Part shown: positions 24,194 through 32,982 of the stretch, in pieces
How positions within the stretch are numbered: position 1 is the stretch's first letter
How the letters are laid out: every line of letters begins with the position of its first letter
Origin: Pseudoalteromonas sp. 3D05
GTDB lineage: Bacteria; Pseudomonadota; Gammaproteobacteria; Enterobacterales; Alteromonadaceae
Length of the DNA stretch: 50,351 nt
Assembly (NCBI RefSeq): GCF_002723455.1
Contig: NZ_PDUS01000022.1
Coordinates: 31,147-81,497 of the forward strand
Direction: 5' to 3'
Program-made: the position numbers and the translations under genes
The notes under the pieces: generated by a model
What the model saw: the letters and a program-made list of their open reading frames with translations, nothing else
Database searches by the model: none
Told to the model about the DNA's origin: nothing

Positions 24194-24904
24194 TTACGCT
24201 CCAGCAACATTTTTAAGGTTTTGCGCGCCTTGGTACAAGGTAAAATCGGCGAGTTGACCATCGACTACTTGAATATTACGGGGGGCGCGGCGGGCGAGTT
24301 CGGGGTCGTGTGTGACCATCACAATGGTTGCACCATCGCGATTTATTTGTTCAAGTAATTCCATCACTTGGCGTGCCATTAGGCTATCTAAATTACCCGT
24401 TGGTTCATCAGCGAGTAAAAACCTTGGTTCACCCGCCAGCGCTCGTGCGATCGCAACCCGTTGTTGTTGACCGCCAGACAGTTGCTGCGGTAGATGCTTA
24501 GCACGCGAGGCAAGGCCTACTTGCTCTAAACATTGTTCAATTCGACGTTTACGTTCAGCTGCTTTAATACCTCTATAGCGCAAAGGTACTTCAATGTTCT
24601 CGTATAAATTCAAATCAGGAATGAGGTTGAAGCCTTGAAATATAAAGCCAATTTTTTGATTACGAACATCAGCGCGCTGGTTATCGTTTAATTTGCCAAC
24701 ATCAATACCGTCAAGTAAGTATTCTCCTTCAGAGAAGGGCTCTAGCATGCCAGCGATGTTTAAAAATGTTGTTTTACCTGAGCCACTAGGCCCTGTTACC
24801 GCAATAAATTCACCTTCATCTACTTGTAAACTAAAGTCTTTCAATGCATGTGTTTGTACCATTTCAGTTTGATATATTTTACTAATGTTGTTCATTTTTA
24901 GCAT
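24194..24904 (-). CDS. ABC transporter ATPase (MacB/LolD type)
   Basis: A 236-residue ATPase driving the two adjacent permeases. Walker A GPSGSGKT (38-45), Q-loop FIFQGFNLIP, signature LSGGQQQR (142-149), Walker B LLADEPTG (163-170) and switch His in VMVTHDPE are all intact. The ATG at 24904 has AGGA seven bases upstream; a second in-frame ATG three codons later is possible. Unlike MacB proper, ATPase and permease are separate genes, as in LolCDE and YknYZ-type systems. Confidence 0.96.
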   Translation of the reverse strand: MLKMNNISKIYQTEMVQTHALKDFSLQVDEGEFIAVTGPSGSGKTTFLNIAGMLEPFSEGEYLLDGIDVGKLNDNQRADVRNQKIGFIFQGFNLIPDLNLYENIEVPLRYRGIKAAERKRRIEQCLEQVGLASRAKHLPQQLSGGQQQRVAIARALAGEPRFLLADEPTGNLDSLMARQVMELLEQINRDGATIVMVTHDPELARRAPRNIQVVDGQLADFTLYQGAQNLKNVAGA

Positions 24905-24941
24905 GATTGTGTCCTTTTATTGTTTTGTTTAAACGCGACTA

Positions 24942-26195
24942 TTAGCGGAGTAATAAGGTTGATGCGTTTTTAAAATTGTCATAAGTTGAAATTATTAGTT
25001 GATCGCCGGGTTCTACACCTGTGATTATTTCGACGGCATTGATACTTGTTGCCCCAATAGATATATCAATTAATTGTGCAGAGTCATTTACAACCTTATA
25101 GGCTCGAGTTCCTCCTTGTTGTAGGAATGCACCACGTTTGACCTGCAACACATTGTCGCGGTTTTCTAATAGTATACGGGCGGTCAATCGTTGATTTTGA
25201 CGAATTCCTGTTAGTTCTTTATTAAACCTGACCCGAGTGGTGACTTCTCTGTTATTAACTTCGGGTGAAATTGCACTAAGCGTTCCTAACACTTTACTAG
25301 CCCCTAATGTGAGCTCGACTGTCATGCCTAGCCCCAGTTCATTTGCATAACTTTCAGGGACCTGCAGTTCTGCCTCAAAGTTACTCAAATCAACCAAGGT
25401 CATTAACGGTTGGCTTTGCGTAACCGCTTCTTTTTGTTGTACTAATAAATTGCCTACAATACCGGAAACGCTAGCTTCAATAGTCAGGTTGCTAACTTGT
25501 CGGTTTAGTTCGTCAACAACAAGCTGTTGCCGTGCTAAATCTCGTTCAGCGGCTTGAAGTTCAAACGCTAATGTATCCTTAGCTAACGCTACCTCTTGTT
25601 GGGCATGTTTGTATGAAAGCTTTGCGCGAGCTAAATCATCGACTGCTTTTTCTAGATCAATTTGGCTAATTAAATTTTTAGAAATTGAAAGTTTAGCGCG
25701 GCGGTTTTCCCTATCAGCAGCATTGAGTTCAACTTGAGCGAGGTCGAGAGCTTTAGTTAAACTCAGTTTTTGTCTGCGCGCTTCTAGGTGTTTGCGTTTA
25801 AGCTCACCGTCTAGGCGCGCTAATACAGATTGTTGTTGCTTTAATTCGTTCGTGAGTTCAGGGCTTTCAACAATAGCAATAATCGCTCCCTTATTAACGT
25901 TATCGCCTGCTTTTACTCGTAAATCCACATAGCCTCGTTCTGGGCTGTAAATTTTTGGTGCATTTGCAGCGACGATTTTGCCACTGGCAGAAACATCCCT
26001 AATTAATGTAGCCCGAGTTACGTGGGCAATCTGCAATGTATCTCTATCAACAGAAAATGCCCCTTTTTCAGTGCCCATAAATGCCTGAGCACACAATGCA
26101 ACAAGCGACATGATTGCTGCCCCAATAATGAGCGGTTTTTTATAGCTTTTAGTTCGGACAACAGAAGTGTCCTGTGCGCTAGTGTCTTTTATCAT
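24942..26195 (-). CDS. HlyD/RND-type membrane fusion protein
   Basis: A 417-residue periplasmic adaptor anchored by one N-terminal span (about 20-40). A lipoyl-like half (AGDNVNKGAIIAIVESPEL) leads into a long coiled-coil hairpin (about 115-235, rich in Lys, Arg, Leu and Gln). A second lipoyl half (EASVSGIVGNLLV) and a beta-barrel domain follow. It would link the ABC permeases to an outer-membrane channel, which is not encoded here. Ribosome site AAGGAAG. It is preceded by a 26-codon ORF and by the sigma-54-type control region. Confidence 0.93.
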   Translation of the reverse strand: MIKDTSAQDTSVVRTKSYKKPLIIGAAIMSLVALCAQAFMGTEKGAFSVDRDTLQIAHVTRATLIRDVSASGKIVAANAPKIYSPERGYVDLRVKAGDNVNKGAIIAIVESPELTNELKQQQSVLARLDGELKRKHLEARRQKLSLTKALDLAQVELNAADRENRRAKLSISKNLISQIDLEKAVDDLARAKLSYKHAQQEVALAKDTLAFELQAAERDLARQQLVVDELNRQVSNLTIEASVSGIVGNLLVQQKEAVTQSQPLMTLVDLSNFEAELQVPESYANELGLGMTVELTLGASKVLGTLSAISPEVNNREVTTRVRFNKELTGIRQNQRLTARILLENRDNVLQVKRGAFLQQGGTRAYKVVNDSAQLIDISIGATSINAVEIITGVEPGDQLIISTYDNFKNASTLLLR

Positions 26196-26218
26196 GAGAC
26201 TTCCTTTATTTTTTATAT

Positions 26219-26299
26219 TTATTCTTCGAGGTAGGTAATCATTAAGCTCACGGCAAGCATGGTAATTGGCGAGACTAAAAACAAACTGAGAATAAACAT
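26219..26299 (-). CDS. 26-residue hydrophobic ORF at head of exporter operon
   Basis: This ORF begins MFILSLFLVS and ends TYLEE, with an almost uninterrupted hydrophobic segment between, so it encodes a single membrane span with an acidic C-terminus. AGGA (26310-26307 on the minus strand) is seven bases before its ATG, a good ribosome site. It ends 23 bases before the fusion-protein gene and begins about 22 bases after the start predicted from the sigma-54-like promoter. It may be a small transporter subunit like KdpF or AcrZ, or a translated leader. No homologue is recognised, and it is too short to assign by composition. Confidence 0.55.
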   Translation of the reverse strand: MFILSLFLVSPITMLAVSLMITYLEE

Positions 26300-26331
26300 A
26301 ATGGTGTCCTATTAATATCTTAGTTTTATGT

Positions 26332-26349
26332 ATTCGATTACTGTGCCAA
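26332..26349 (-). promoter_or_regulatory. Sigma-54-like promoter of the exporter operon
   Basis: Minus strand: TTGGCAC (26349-26343), five bases, TCGAA (26337-26333). The -24 element is perfect. The spacing between the GG and the -13 G is the required ten bases. The -12 element has GA where GC is usual, which would weaken basal binding. It sits between the palindromes at 26403-26437 and the first ORF. Confidence 0.5.
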
Positions 26350-26402
26350 GTTTCAAGTTATTGATTTATTGTATTAAATGTTTTTACTTGCCCTATTTAA
26401 TG

Positions 26403-26414
26403 TGTCCGCGGACA
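26403..26414. promoter_or_regulatory. Palindromic activator site 1
   Basis: TGTCCGCGGACA, a perfect 12-bp palindrome in otherwise AT-rich DNA, about 55 bases upstream of the sigma-54-like -24 element. It shares its TGTCCGC half site with site 2. Confidence 0.65.
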
Positions 26415-26420
26415 GTAAAT

Positions 26421-26437
26421 GTGTCCGCAGCGGACAC
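26421..26437. promoter_or_regulatory. Palindromic activator site 2
   Basis: GTGTCCGCAGCGGACAC, perfect 8-bp arms around one A. Centre-to-centre distance to site 1 is about 20.5 bp, two helical turns. Paired same-face sites upstream of a sigma-54 promoter are typical enhancers for NtrC-family activators; the regulator at 20251 is the obvious candidate. Confidence 0.65.
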
Positions 26438-26970
26438 TTTTTTGAGCATTCCCTTAAGGTCAATTTCATAGTGCTTTTATGTAAGGGAAGGTAAATAGCC
26501 CGATTATCACAAAGTGGTATTTATGCATTTATGTGTTTTTTATGCAGCTCAACAGAGTTATGCCTTGAGTCAATTTGTAAAAGTGCATCTTAATTACGCC
26601 ATTTATAATAAGTAAAAATTCGACACTCAATGGAAAAAAGCGATGGACATCACTCAAACTCGATAGTGAATATTTATGCATTTTATGGCGTCTTTACGTT
26701 TACGTAAACTGTGATTTTAAAAGTGTCGTTTTTTACAAGTTGTTAAATTTGACACCAGTGTCATAAAAAAATAATGGGTGTTTATTGGCTAAATGTTAAA
26801 AATTGGCACGAAATAAAAAGATTGTACTTGCGTGAGAAATATTCAAGAATATGAATATGTATTCATAATGCTATTGACTCTATGTACAATTGGCGATAGT
26901 TTTGACCGTCTGCTAGCAAACCGTCGAGAAGATCTTTAATAGCTAGCTGTTGTAGCAAGGGGAGGGGTCT
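26438..26970. other. Non-coding region upstream of gltB
   Basis: No ORF with a ribosome site seen. It is AT-rich, with an ARG-box-like palindrome near its right end and two copies of TATTTATGCATTT (around 26520 and 26670) of unknown meaning. The gltB promoter must lie here; TTGACT at 26874 and TACAAT at 26885 are too close together to serve as a pair. Confidence 0.5.
26850..26867. promoter_or_regulatory. ARG-box-like operator upstream of gltB
   Basis: The core ATGAATATGTATTCAT (26851-26866) is a perfect palindrome and fits the ArgR box TGAAT-4 W/N-ATTCA. A lone half site ATTCA (26841-26845) lies at the spacing of a second, degenerate box. ArgR controls glutamate synthase in Pseudomonas aeruginosa, so the location is sensible; binding is inferred. 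Confidence 0.55.
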
Positions 26971-29900
26971 ATGTTATACGACTCAAAATTAGAAAAAGAT
27001 AATTGTGGCTTTGGCTTAATAGCCCAGGTTAATGGTCAGGCTAGTCATCGCTTAATAAGAACAGCGATCACCGGCCTTGACCGTATGGAACACCGTGGTG
27101 GTATTTCTGCCGATGGTAAAACAGGCGATGGTTGTGGTTTATTGTTACAAAAACCAGACAGCTTTTTTCGCGCGATCGCCAGTGAGCAAAATTGGCATTT
27201 AGGTAAAAATTATGCAGTTGGCATGATTTTCTTAAACGCAGATCCAGTACTTGCACAAACTGCCAAAGATGTATTGAGTGAAGAACTCGAAAAAGAAACG
27301 CTTAATATTCAGGGTTGGCGTGTTGTGCCGACAGATGCATCGTGCTTGGGCCCTATTGCCAAAAAACAACTACCAAATTTTGAACAAATTTTTGTAAGTG
27401 CGCCTGAGGGTTGGCGTCCGAAAGATTTAGAGCGCCGCTTATACGTCGCACGTCGTCGTGCTGAGAAACGTTTAAGCGACGATGAAGGTTTTTACATAGC
27501 GAGCTTGTCTGGGTTAGTGACCATCTACAAAGGCTTAATGATGCCGGTAGATTTACCTAACTTTTATTTAGACTTAGCTGATATTCGTATGACCAGTGCG
27601 ATATGTGTTTTTCATCAACGCTTTTCAACAAACACACAGCCACGCTGGCCACTTGCTCAACCATTTCGTTATTTAGCGCACAATGGTGAGATCAATACGA
27701 TTCAAGGTAACCGTCAGTGGGCGCGTGCGCGTTCGTACAAGTTCGCCTCGCCACTTATTCCTGACTTACAAACAGCAGCACCCTTTGTTAATGAAACAGG
27801 CTCAGATTCATCAAGTTTAGATAACATGCTTGAGCTATTTTTAGCGGGTGGCATGGATTTATTCCGTGCTATGCGTATGCTTGTGCCACCTGCATGGCAG
27901 AAAAACCGTGCAATGGATGATGACTTACGTGCGTTTTATGACTTTAACTCAATGCATATGGAACCGTGGGATGGCCCAGCGGGTATCGTTATGTCTGATG
28001 GTCGCTTTGCGGCCTGTAATCTAGACCGTAACGGCCTTCGTCCTGCGCGCTATGTGATCACACAAGATGGCTTTATTACCCTTGCCTCTGAAGTGGGTAT
28101 TTGGGATTACACCGCTGATGAAGTCGTTGAAAAAGGCCGTGTTGGTCCGGGTGAACTGTTAGTTATTGACACACATTTAGGCAAAATTTGGCACTCTGAT
28201 GAAATCGATCAAGATTTAAAAGCGCGCCACCCCTATAAAGCATGGCTGCAAGAGAATGTGAAACGATTAACACCGTTCGAGCAGTTATCAGAGCAAGATG
28301 CAGGTAATCGTTCATTTGACGATCACACCTTACTTAAATACCAAAAAATGTTTGGTTTTACTAACGAAGAGCTCGACAGTGTTATTCGTGTAATGGGTGA
28401 AATTGGCCAAGAAGCAACGGGCTCGATGGGCGATGATACGCCATTTGCCGTGCTATCTGAAGGTAACCGTTCGTTGTTTGATTACTTCCGCCAAAAGTTT
28501 GCGCAAGTAACCAACCCGCCGATCGACCCTCTTCGTGAAAATCACGTTATGTCACTGGCTACTTGTATTGGTAGTGAGCAAAACGTGTTTAACGAAACCA
28601 CAGGCCACGCTAAACGCTTGCAGTTTGATACACCGATTTTGATGTACGCTGACATGCAGCAGTTACTAAGTGCCGACCAAGCGCATTACAGCTACTGTAA
28701 AATTGACATTACTTATAGTAAAGAAGAAGGCTTAGCTAATGCGGTCACCCGCATTTGTGATGAAGCGCAAGAAAAAGCGGCTTCAGGCTGTGTAATGTTA
28801 TTTCTAAGCGACCGTAATTTTGATGAAAATCAATTACCAATCCCAGCAGCAATGGCTGTTGGCGCTGTACAAAAACGCCTTGTAGATAACAACTTACGCT
28901 GCGAATCAAATATCATCATTGAAACAGGTAGTGTTCGAGATGCGCACCAATTTGCCGTACTAATTGGTTTTGGTGCAACGGCAATCTACCCATACCTTGC
29001 GTATGAATCATTGGTTGCAATGAGCGACTCAAAAGTGATTAAGAAAAGCTACTGCGAAGTGACCCTTGCTTATCGTAATGCGATAAACAAAGGCTTATAC
29101 AAGATTATGTCGAAAATGGGCATTAGTACCGTTGCGTCATATCGCTGCTCAATGTTGTTTGAAGCGGTCGGTTTGTCAGACACAATAGTTGATACGTGTT
29201 TCAATGGCGTAGCTAGTCGAATCAAGGGCGCATGTTTTAGCGACTTTGATGAAGACCAACGTAAACTTCATCAGTTAGCACACAGCAAACGCAAGCTATT
29301 AAGCCATGGTGGTTTATTAAAATATGTACATGGCGGTGAATACCACGCTTACAACCCAGACGTTATTCAAACATTGCAAAAAGCAGTGCGTTCAGGTGAC
29401 TACACTGATTACAGCGTCTATGCTGATTTGGTTAATAAACGCCCAGTATCTACATTGCGTGACATGTTGGCGCTTAAATTGCCAGATAAAGGTATCAGCA
29501 TTGATGATGTTGAGCCTGCTACTGAGCTATATAAACGTTTTGACTCTGCGGCAATGAGTATTGGTGCGTTGTCACCGGAAGCACATGAAGCACTGGCCAT
29601 CGCAATGAACCGCTTAGGCGGTAGTTCGAACTCCGGTGAGGGCGGTGAAGACAAACTACGCTACGGTACAGAGAAAAACTCGCGTATTAAGCAAGTTGCC
29701 TCGGGCCGATTTGGTGTAACACCGCATTACTTACGCAGCGCTGATGTCATTCAAATCAAAGTAGCGCAGGGTGCAAAACCAGGCGAGGGCGGCCAGTTAC
29801 CGGGTGAAAAAGTAACCCCGTATATTGCTAAGCTACGCTATTCAGTACCCGGTGTAACGCTTATTTCGCCTCCACCACATCACGATATTTACTCAATTGA

Positions 29901-31428
29901 AGATTTAGCCCAGCTAATTTTTGATTTAAAACAAGTAAACCCTAAAGCGCTGATCTCGGTCAAACTAGTATCAGAGCCAGGTGTGGGGACGATTGCAACG
30001 GGTGTTGCAAAAGCCTATGCCGATTTAATTACAATATCGGGTTATGACGGTGGTACAGGTGCAAGTCCATTAACATCCGTGAAGTATGCAGGTAGCCCAT
30101 GGGAACTTGGTCTTGCAGAGACCCAACAAGCATTGGTTGAAAATGGCTTACGTCACCGTATTCGTCTACAAACAGATGGCGGGTTAAAAACAGGTTTAGA
30201 CATTATAAAAGCGGCTATTTTAGGGGCAGAAAGCTTCGGCTTTGGTACTGGCCCTATGGTGGCATTAGGGTGTAAATACTTACGTATCTGTCACTTAAAC
30301 AATTGCGCGACCGGTGTTGCAACACAAGACGATACACTGCGTCAAAAGCATTATCATGGTCTGCCAGAAATGGCGATGAACTACTTTAAGTTTATTGCAC
30401 AAGAAGCACGTGAAATCATGGCAAGCCTTGGTGTAGCAAATTTAACCGACTTAATTGGTCGCTTAGATTTACTTGAAGCGATTGAAGGCAAAACCGCGAA
30501 GCAACAAAAGATTGATTTATCATCTGTGATTGCTCAGCCAAATAACCCAACGGGTGAAACGCTTTATTGCAGTGCGCCAAACTCGTCACATTACTTAGGT
30601 AAGTTAAACGAAACGCTGCTTGAAAAAGCACAACAAGCAATCGATGAAAGTACGGGGATTTCGCTGGTTAATCGTATTTGTAATACCGATCGCTCAGTGG
30701 GTGCCATGCTATCAGGTTATATTGCTGACAAACATGGCAACCAAGGTATGGCAGCTGATCCTGTATCAATTGAATTGCACGGTACTGCTGGTCAATCATT
30801 TGGTGTGTGGAATGCAGGCGGACTTGAAATGACGCTTGTAGGTGACGCTAACGATTATGTTGGTAAAGGTATGGCTGGCGGTAAGCTGGTTATTCGTCCG
30901 CCGCTAGGTTCATCATTTCAAAGCCACAAAGCGACGATTGCTGGTAACACGTGTTTATACGGTGCAACAGGCGGCAAGTTATTTGCTGCAGGCTGTGCAG
31001 GTGAGCGTTTTGCTGTGCGTAACTCGGGTGTGCAAGCAGTGGTAGAAGGCCTAGGCGATAACGGCTGTGAATACATGACCGGTGGTGTTGTGTGCGTACT
31101 TGGTAATGTTGGGGTTAACTTCGGTGCGGGTATGACAGGTGGTTTTGCTTATATTTTAGATGAGCGTAACGACTTTGAAAAACGCATTAACCCAGAGTTG
31201 GTTGAAGTTGTGCTATTGGATGAACTCAGTTCTCACCAAGAACACTTACGCGGTCTAATTGCCGAGCACTTAGAGCTAACAGGCTCAAGTCGTGCAGAGA
31301 ATATTTTAGCTAATTTTGAAACTTACTTACCTAAGTTTAAGTTGGTTAAACCAAAATCAAGTGATGTGAAAAGTTTACTCGGGCATCGCGCTCGCAGTAG
31401 TGCAGAACTTCGTGTTCAAGCACAGTAA
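26971..31428 (+). CDS. gltB: Glutamate synthase (NADPH) large subunit
   Basis: A 1485-residue enzyme (E. coli GltB 1486) that transfers the amide of glutamine to 2-oxoglutarate in ammonia assimilation. The class II glutaminase domain starts at Cys12 (KDNCGFG), which should become the N-terminus after removal of an 11-residue propeptide, shorter than in E. coli. The FMN-binding synthase domain contains GGEDKLRYG and GYDGGTGASP. The 3Fe-4S cysteines are 1101, 1107 and 1112 in CKYLRICHLNNCATG. A Gly-rich beta-helix domain ends the protein. AAGGGGAGGGG before the ATG is a very strong ribosome site. It is followed by gltD after nine bases. Confidence 0.98.
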   Translation: MLYDSKLEKDNCGFGLIAQVNGQASHRLIRTAITGLDRMEHRGGISADGKTGDGCGLLLQKPDSFFRAIASEQNWHLGKNYAVGMIFLNADPVLAQTAKDVLSEELEKETLNIQGWRVVPTDASCLGPIAKKQLPNFEQIFVSAPEGWRPKDLERRLYVARRRAEKRLSDDEGFYIASLSGLVTIYKGLMMPVDLPNFYLDLADIRMTSAICVFHQRFSTNTQPRWPLAQPFRYLAHNGEINTIQGNRQWARARSYKFASPLIPDLQTAAPFVNETGSDSSSLDNMLELFLAGGMDLFRAMRMLVPPAWQKNRAMDDDLRAFYDFNSMHMEPWDGPAGIVMSDGRFAACNLDRNGLRPARYVITQDGFITLASEVGIWDYTADEVVEKGRVGPGELLVIDTHLGKIWHSDEIDQDLKARHPYKAWLQENVKRLTPFEQLSEQDAGNRSFDDHTLLKYQKMFGFTNEELDSVIRVMGEIGQEATGSMGDDTPFAVLSEGNRSLFDYFRQKFAQVTNPPIDPLRENHVMSLATCIGSEQNVFNETTGHAKRLQFDTPILMYADMQQLLSADQAHYSYCKIDITYSKEEGLANAVTRICDEAQEKAASGCVMLFLSDRNFDENQLPIPAAMAVGAVQKRLVDNNLRCESNIIIETGSVRDAHQFAVLIGFGATAIYPYLAYESLVAMSDSKVIKKSYCEVTLAYRNAINKGLYKIMSKMGISTVASYRCSMLFEAVGLSDTIVDTCFNGVASRIKGACFSDFDEDQRKLHQLAHSKRKLLSHGGLLKYVHGGEYHAYNPDVIQTLQKAVRSGDYTDYSVYADLVNKRPVSTLRDMLALKLPDKGISIDDVEPATELYKRFDSAAMSIGALSPEAHEALAIAMNRLGGSSNSGEGGEDKLRYGTEKNSRIKQVASGRFGVTPHYLRSADVIQIKVAQGAKPGEGGQLPGEKVTPYIAKLRYSVPGVTLISPPPHHDIYSIEDLAQLIFDLKQVNPKALISVKLVSEPGVGTIATGVAKAYADLITISGYDGGTGASPLTSVKYAGSPWELGLAETQQALVENGLRHRIRLQTDGGLKTGLDIIKAAILGAESFGFGTGPMVALGCKYLRICHLNNCATGVATQDDTLRQKHYHGLPEMAMNYFKFIAQEAREIMASLGVANLTDLIGRLDLLEAIEGKTAKQQKIDLSSVIAQPNNPTGETLYCSAPNSSHYLGKLNETLLEKAQQAIDESTGISLVNRICNTDRSVGAMLSGYIADKHGNQGMAADPVSIELHGTAGQSFGVWNAGGLEMTLVGDANDYVGKGMAGGKLVIRPPLGSSFQSHKATIAGNTCLYGATGGKLFAAGCAGERFAVRNSGVQAVVEGLGDNGCEYMTGGVVCVLGNVGVNFGAGMTGGFAYILDERNDFEKRINPELVEVVLLDELSSHQEHLRGLIAEHLELTGSSRAENILANFETYLPKFKLVKPKSSDVKSLLGHRARSSAELRVQAQ

Positions 31429-31437
31429 GGGGGTAGT

Positions 31438-32853
31438 ATGAGCGAGAATGTATATCAATTTATAGACGTGCAGCGGGTTGATCCGCGAAAGAAACCTATT
31501 TCGTCACGTAAGAAATCGTTTGTTGAAATTTACGAACCCTTTTCAGAGACTCAAGTAAACTCTCAAGCTGATCGTTGTTTAGATTGTGGTAACCCATATT
31601 GCGAGTGGAAATGCCCAGTACATAACTATATCCCACAGTGGCTCAAGTTAATTCGTACAGGCCGTATATTAGAGGCCGCAGAGCTGTCTCACCGTACCAA
31701 TAGTTTGCCTGAAGTATGTGGACGTGTTTGTCCACAAGATAGATTATGCGAAGGCTCATGTACGTTGGATGAAGAGTTTGGCGCAGTAACTATCGGTAAT
31801 ATCGAAAAGTATATTACTGACACGGCATTTAAAATGGGCTGGAAGCCTGACATGTCCTATGTGACATGGACAGATAAAAAAGTAGCCATTATTGGTGCAG
31901 GCCCAGCAGGTCTTGGCTGTGCTGATATTCTAGTGCGCAATGGTGTAAAACCGGTCGTATTTGACCGTCACCCTGAAATTGGTGGGTTATTAACGTTTGG
32001 TATTCCTTCTTTCAAACTTGAAAAAGAAGTGATGCAAAAGCGCCGCGAAATATTCACTGAAATGGGCGTTGAGTTTAAACTTAACGTCGAAGTCGGTGTT
32101 GATATCACCATGGATGAGATTTTAGCTGATTACGATGCTGTGTTTTTAGGTGTGGGTACATATCAAAGTATGCGTGCAGGCCTTGAAAACGAAGATGCAC
32201 CGGGTGTACATGATGCATTACCGTTCTTAATTGGCAATACCAACCGCGTAATGGGCTATGACGAGACAAACCAAGCTTATATTGATATGGCTAAGCAAAA
32301 AGTTGTGGTACTTGGGGGTGGTGATACAGCTATGGACTGTGTTCGTACATCGATTCGCCAAGGTGCTGACAAAGTAATTTGTGCTTATCGCCGTGACGAA
32401 GAAAATATGCCTGGTTCAAAGCGTGAAGTTAAAAACGCCAAGGAAGAAGGTGTGGAATTTACCTTTAACGTACAACCTACAGGTATCGAACTTGACGATA
32501 AAGGTCATGTTGCAGGCGTTAGAATGGTTAAAACTCAAATGGGTGAACCTGATGAGAATGGTCGTAGCCGCGCAGAAGTCGTACCTGGCTCAGAGCATGT
32601 AATCGAAGCCGACCAAGTACTTATGGCGTTTGGCTTTAAGCCACACAAAATGGATTGGTTAGAAAAATACGATGTTGAAATTAACCATTGGGGTGGCATT
32701 AATGCACCAGAGCAAGGTGATTTTACCCATCAAACCACAAATCCAAAAATCTTTGCTGGTGGCGATATCGTTCGCGGCTCAGATTTAGTAGTTACGGCAA
32801 TCTTCGAAGGGCGTAATGCCGCTGAAGGGATCATGGACTACTTAGAAGTATAA
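31438..32853 (+). CDS. gltD: Glutamate synthase small subunit
   Basis: A 471-residue FAD protein that passes electrons from NADPH to GltB through Fe-S clusters. N-terminal cysteines 47, 50, 55 and 59 (CLDCGNPYCEWKCP) and a second group (CGRVCPQDRLCEGSC) bind the 4Fe-4S clusters. The FAD site is GAGPAGLGCADIL (from about 153), and the NADPH site is GGGDTAMDCVR. It ends in a GGDIVRGSDLVVTAI segment. GGGGG before its ATG; co-transcribed with gltB and closed by the terminator at 32877. Confidence 0.98.
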   Translation: MSENVYQFIDVQRVDPRKKPISSRKKSFVEIYEPFSETQVNSQADRCLDCGNPYCEWKCPVHNYIPQWLKLIRTGRILEAAELSHRTNSLPEVCGRVCPQDRLCEGSCTLDEEFGAVTIGNIEKYITDTAFKMGWKPDMSYVTWTDKKVAIIGAGPAGLGCADILVRNGVKPVVFDRHPEIGGLLTFGIPSFKLEKEVMQKRREIFTEMGVEFKLNVEVGVDITMDEILADYDAVFLGVGTYQSMRAGLENEDAPGVHDALPFLIGNTNRVMGYDETNQAYIDMAKQKVVVLGGGDTAMDCVRTSIRQGADKVICAYRRDEENMPGSKREVKNAKEEGVEFTFNVQPTGIELDDKGHVAGVRMVKTQMGEPDENGRSRAEVVPGSEHVIEADQVLMAFGFKPHKMDWLEKYDVEINHWGGINAPEQGDFTHQTTNPKIFAGGDIVRGSDLVVTAIFEGRNAAEGIMDYLEV

Positions 32854-32876
32854 CGTTTTGAAAGTTTAAGAATATG

Positions 32877-32904
32877 AAAAGCAAGCCTACTGGCTTGCTT
32901 TTTT
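32877..32904 (+). terminator. gltBD terminator
   Basis: AAGCAAGCC (32879-32887), loop TACT, GGCTTGC (32892-32898) and six T. Confidence 0.9.
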
Positions 32905-32982
32905 ATTATAAACAGAATTTTATATCGCAAACTGTTATTATTAAATCAATAAAATAACTCACAGTATGGACTTGTAGAGTAA

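Noticed and set aside
26790..26820. TTGGCACG on the plus strand as a sigma-54 promoter for gltB
   Set aside because: The -24 half is good but there is no -12 TTGC at the required spacing.
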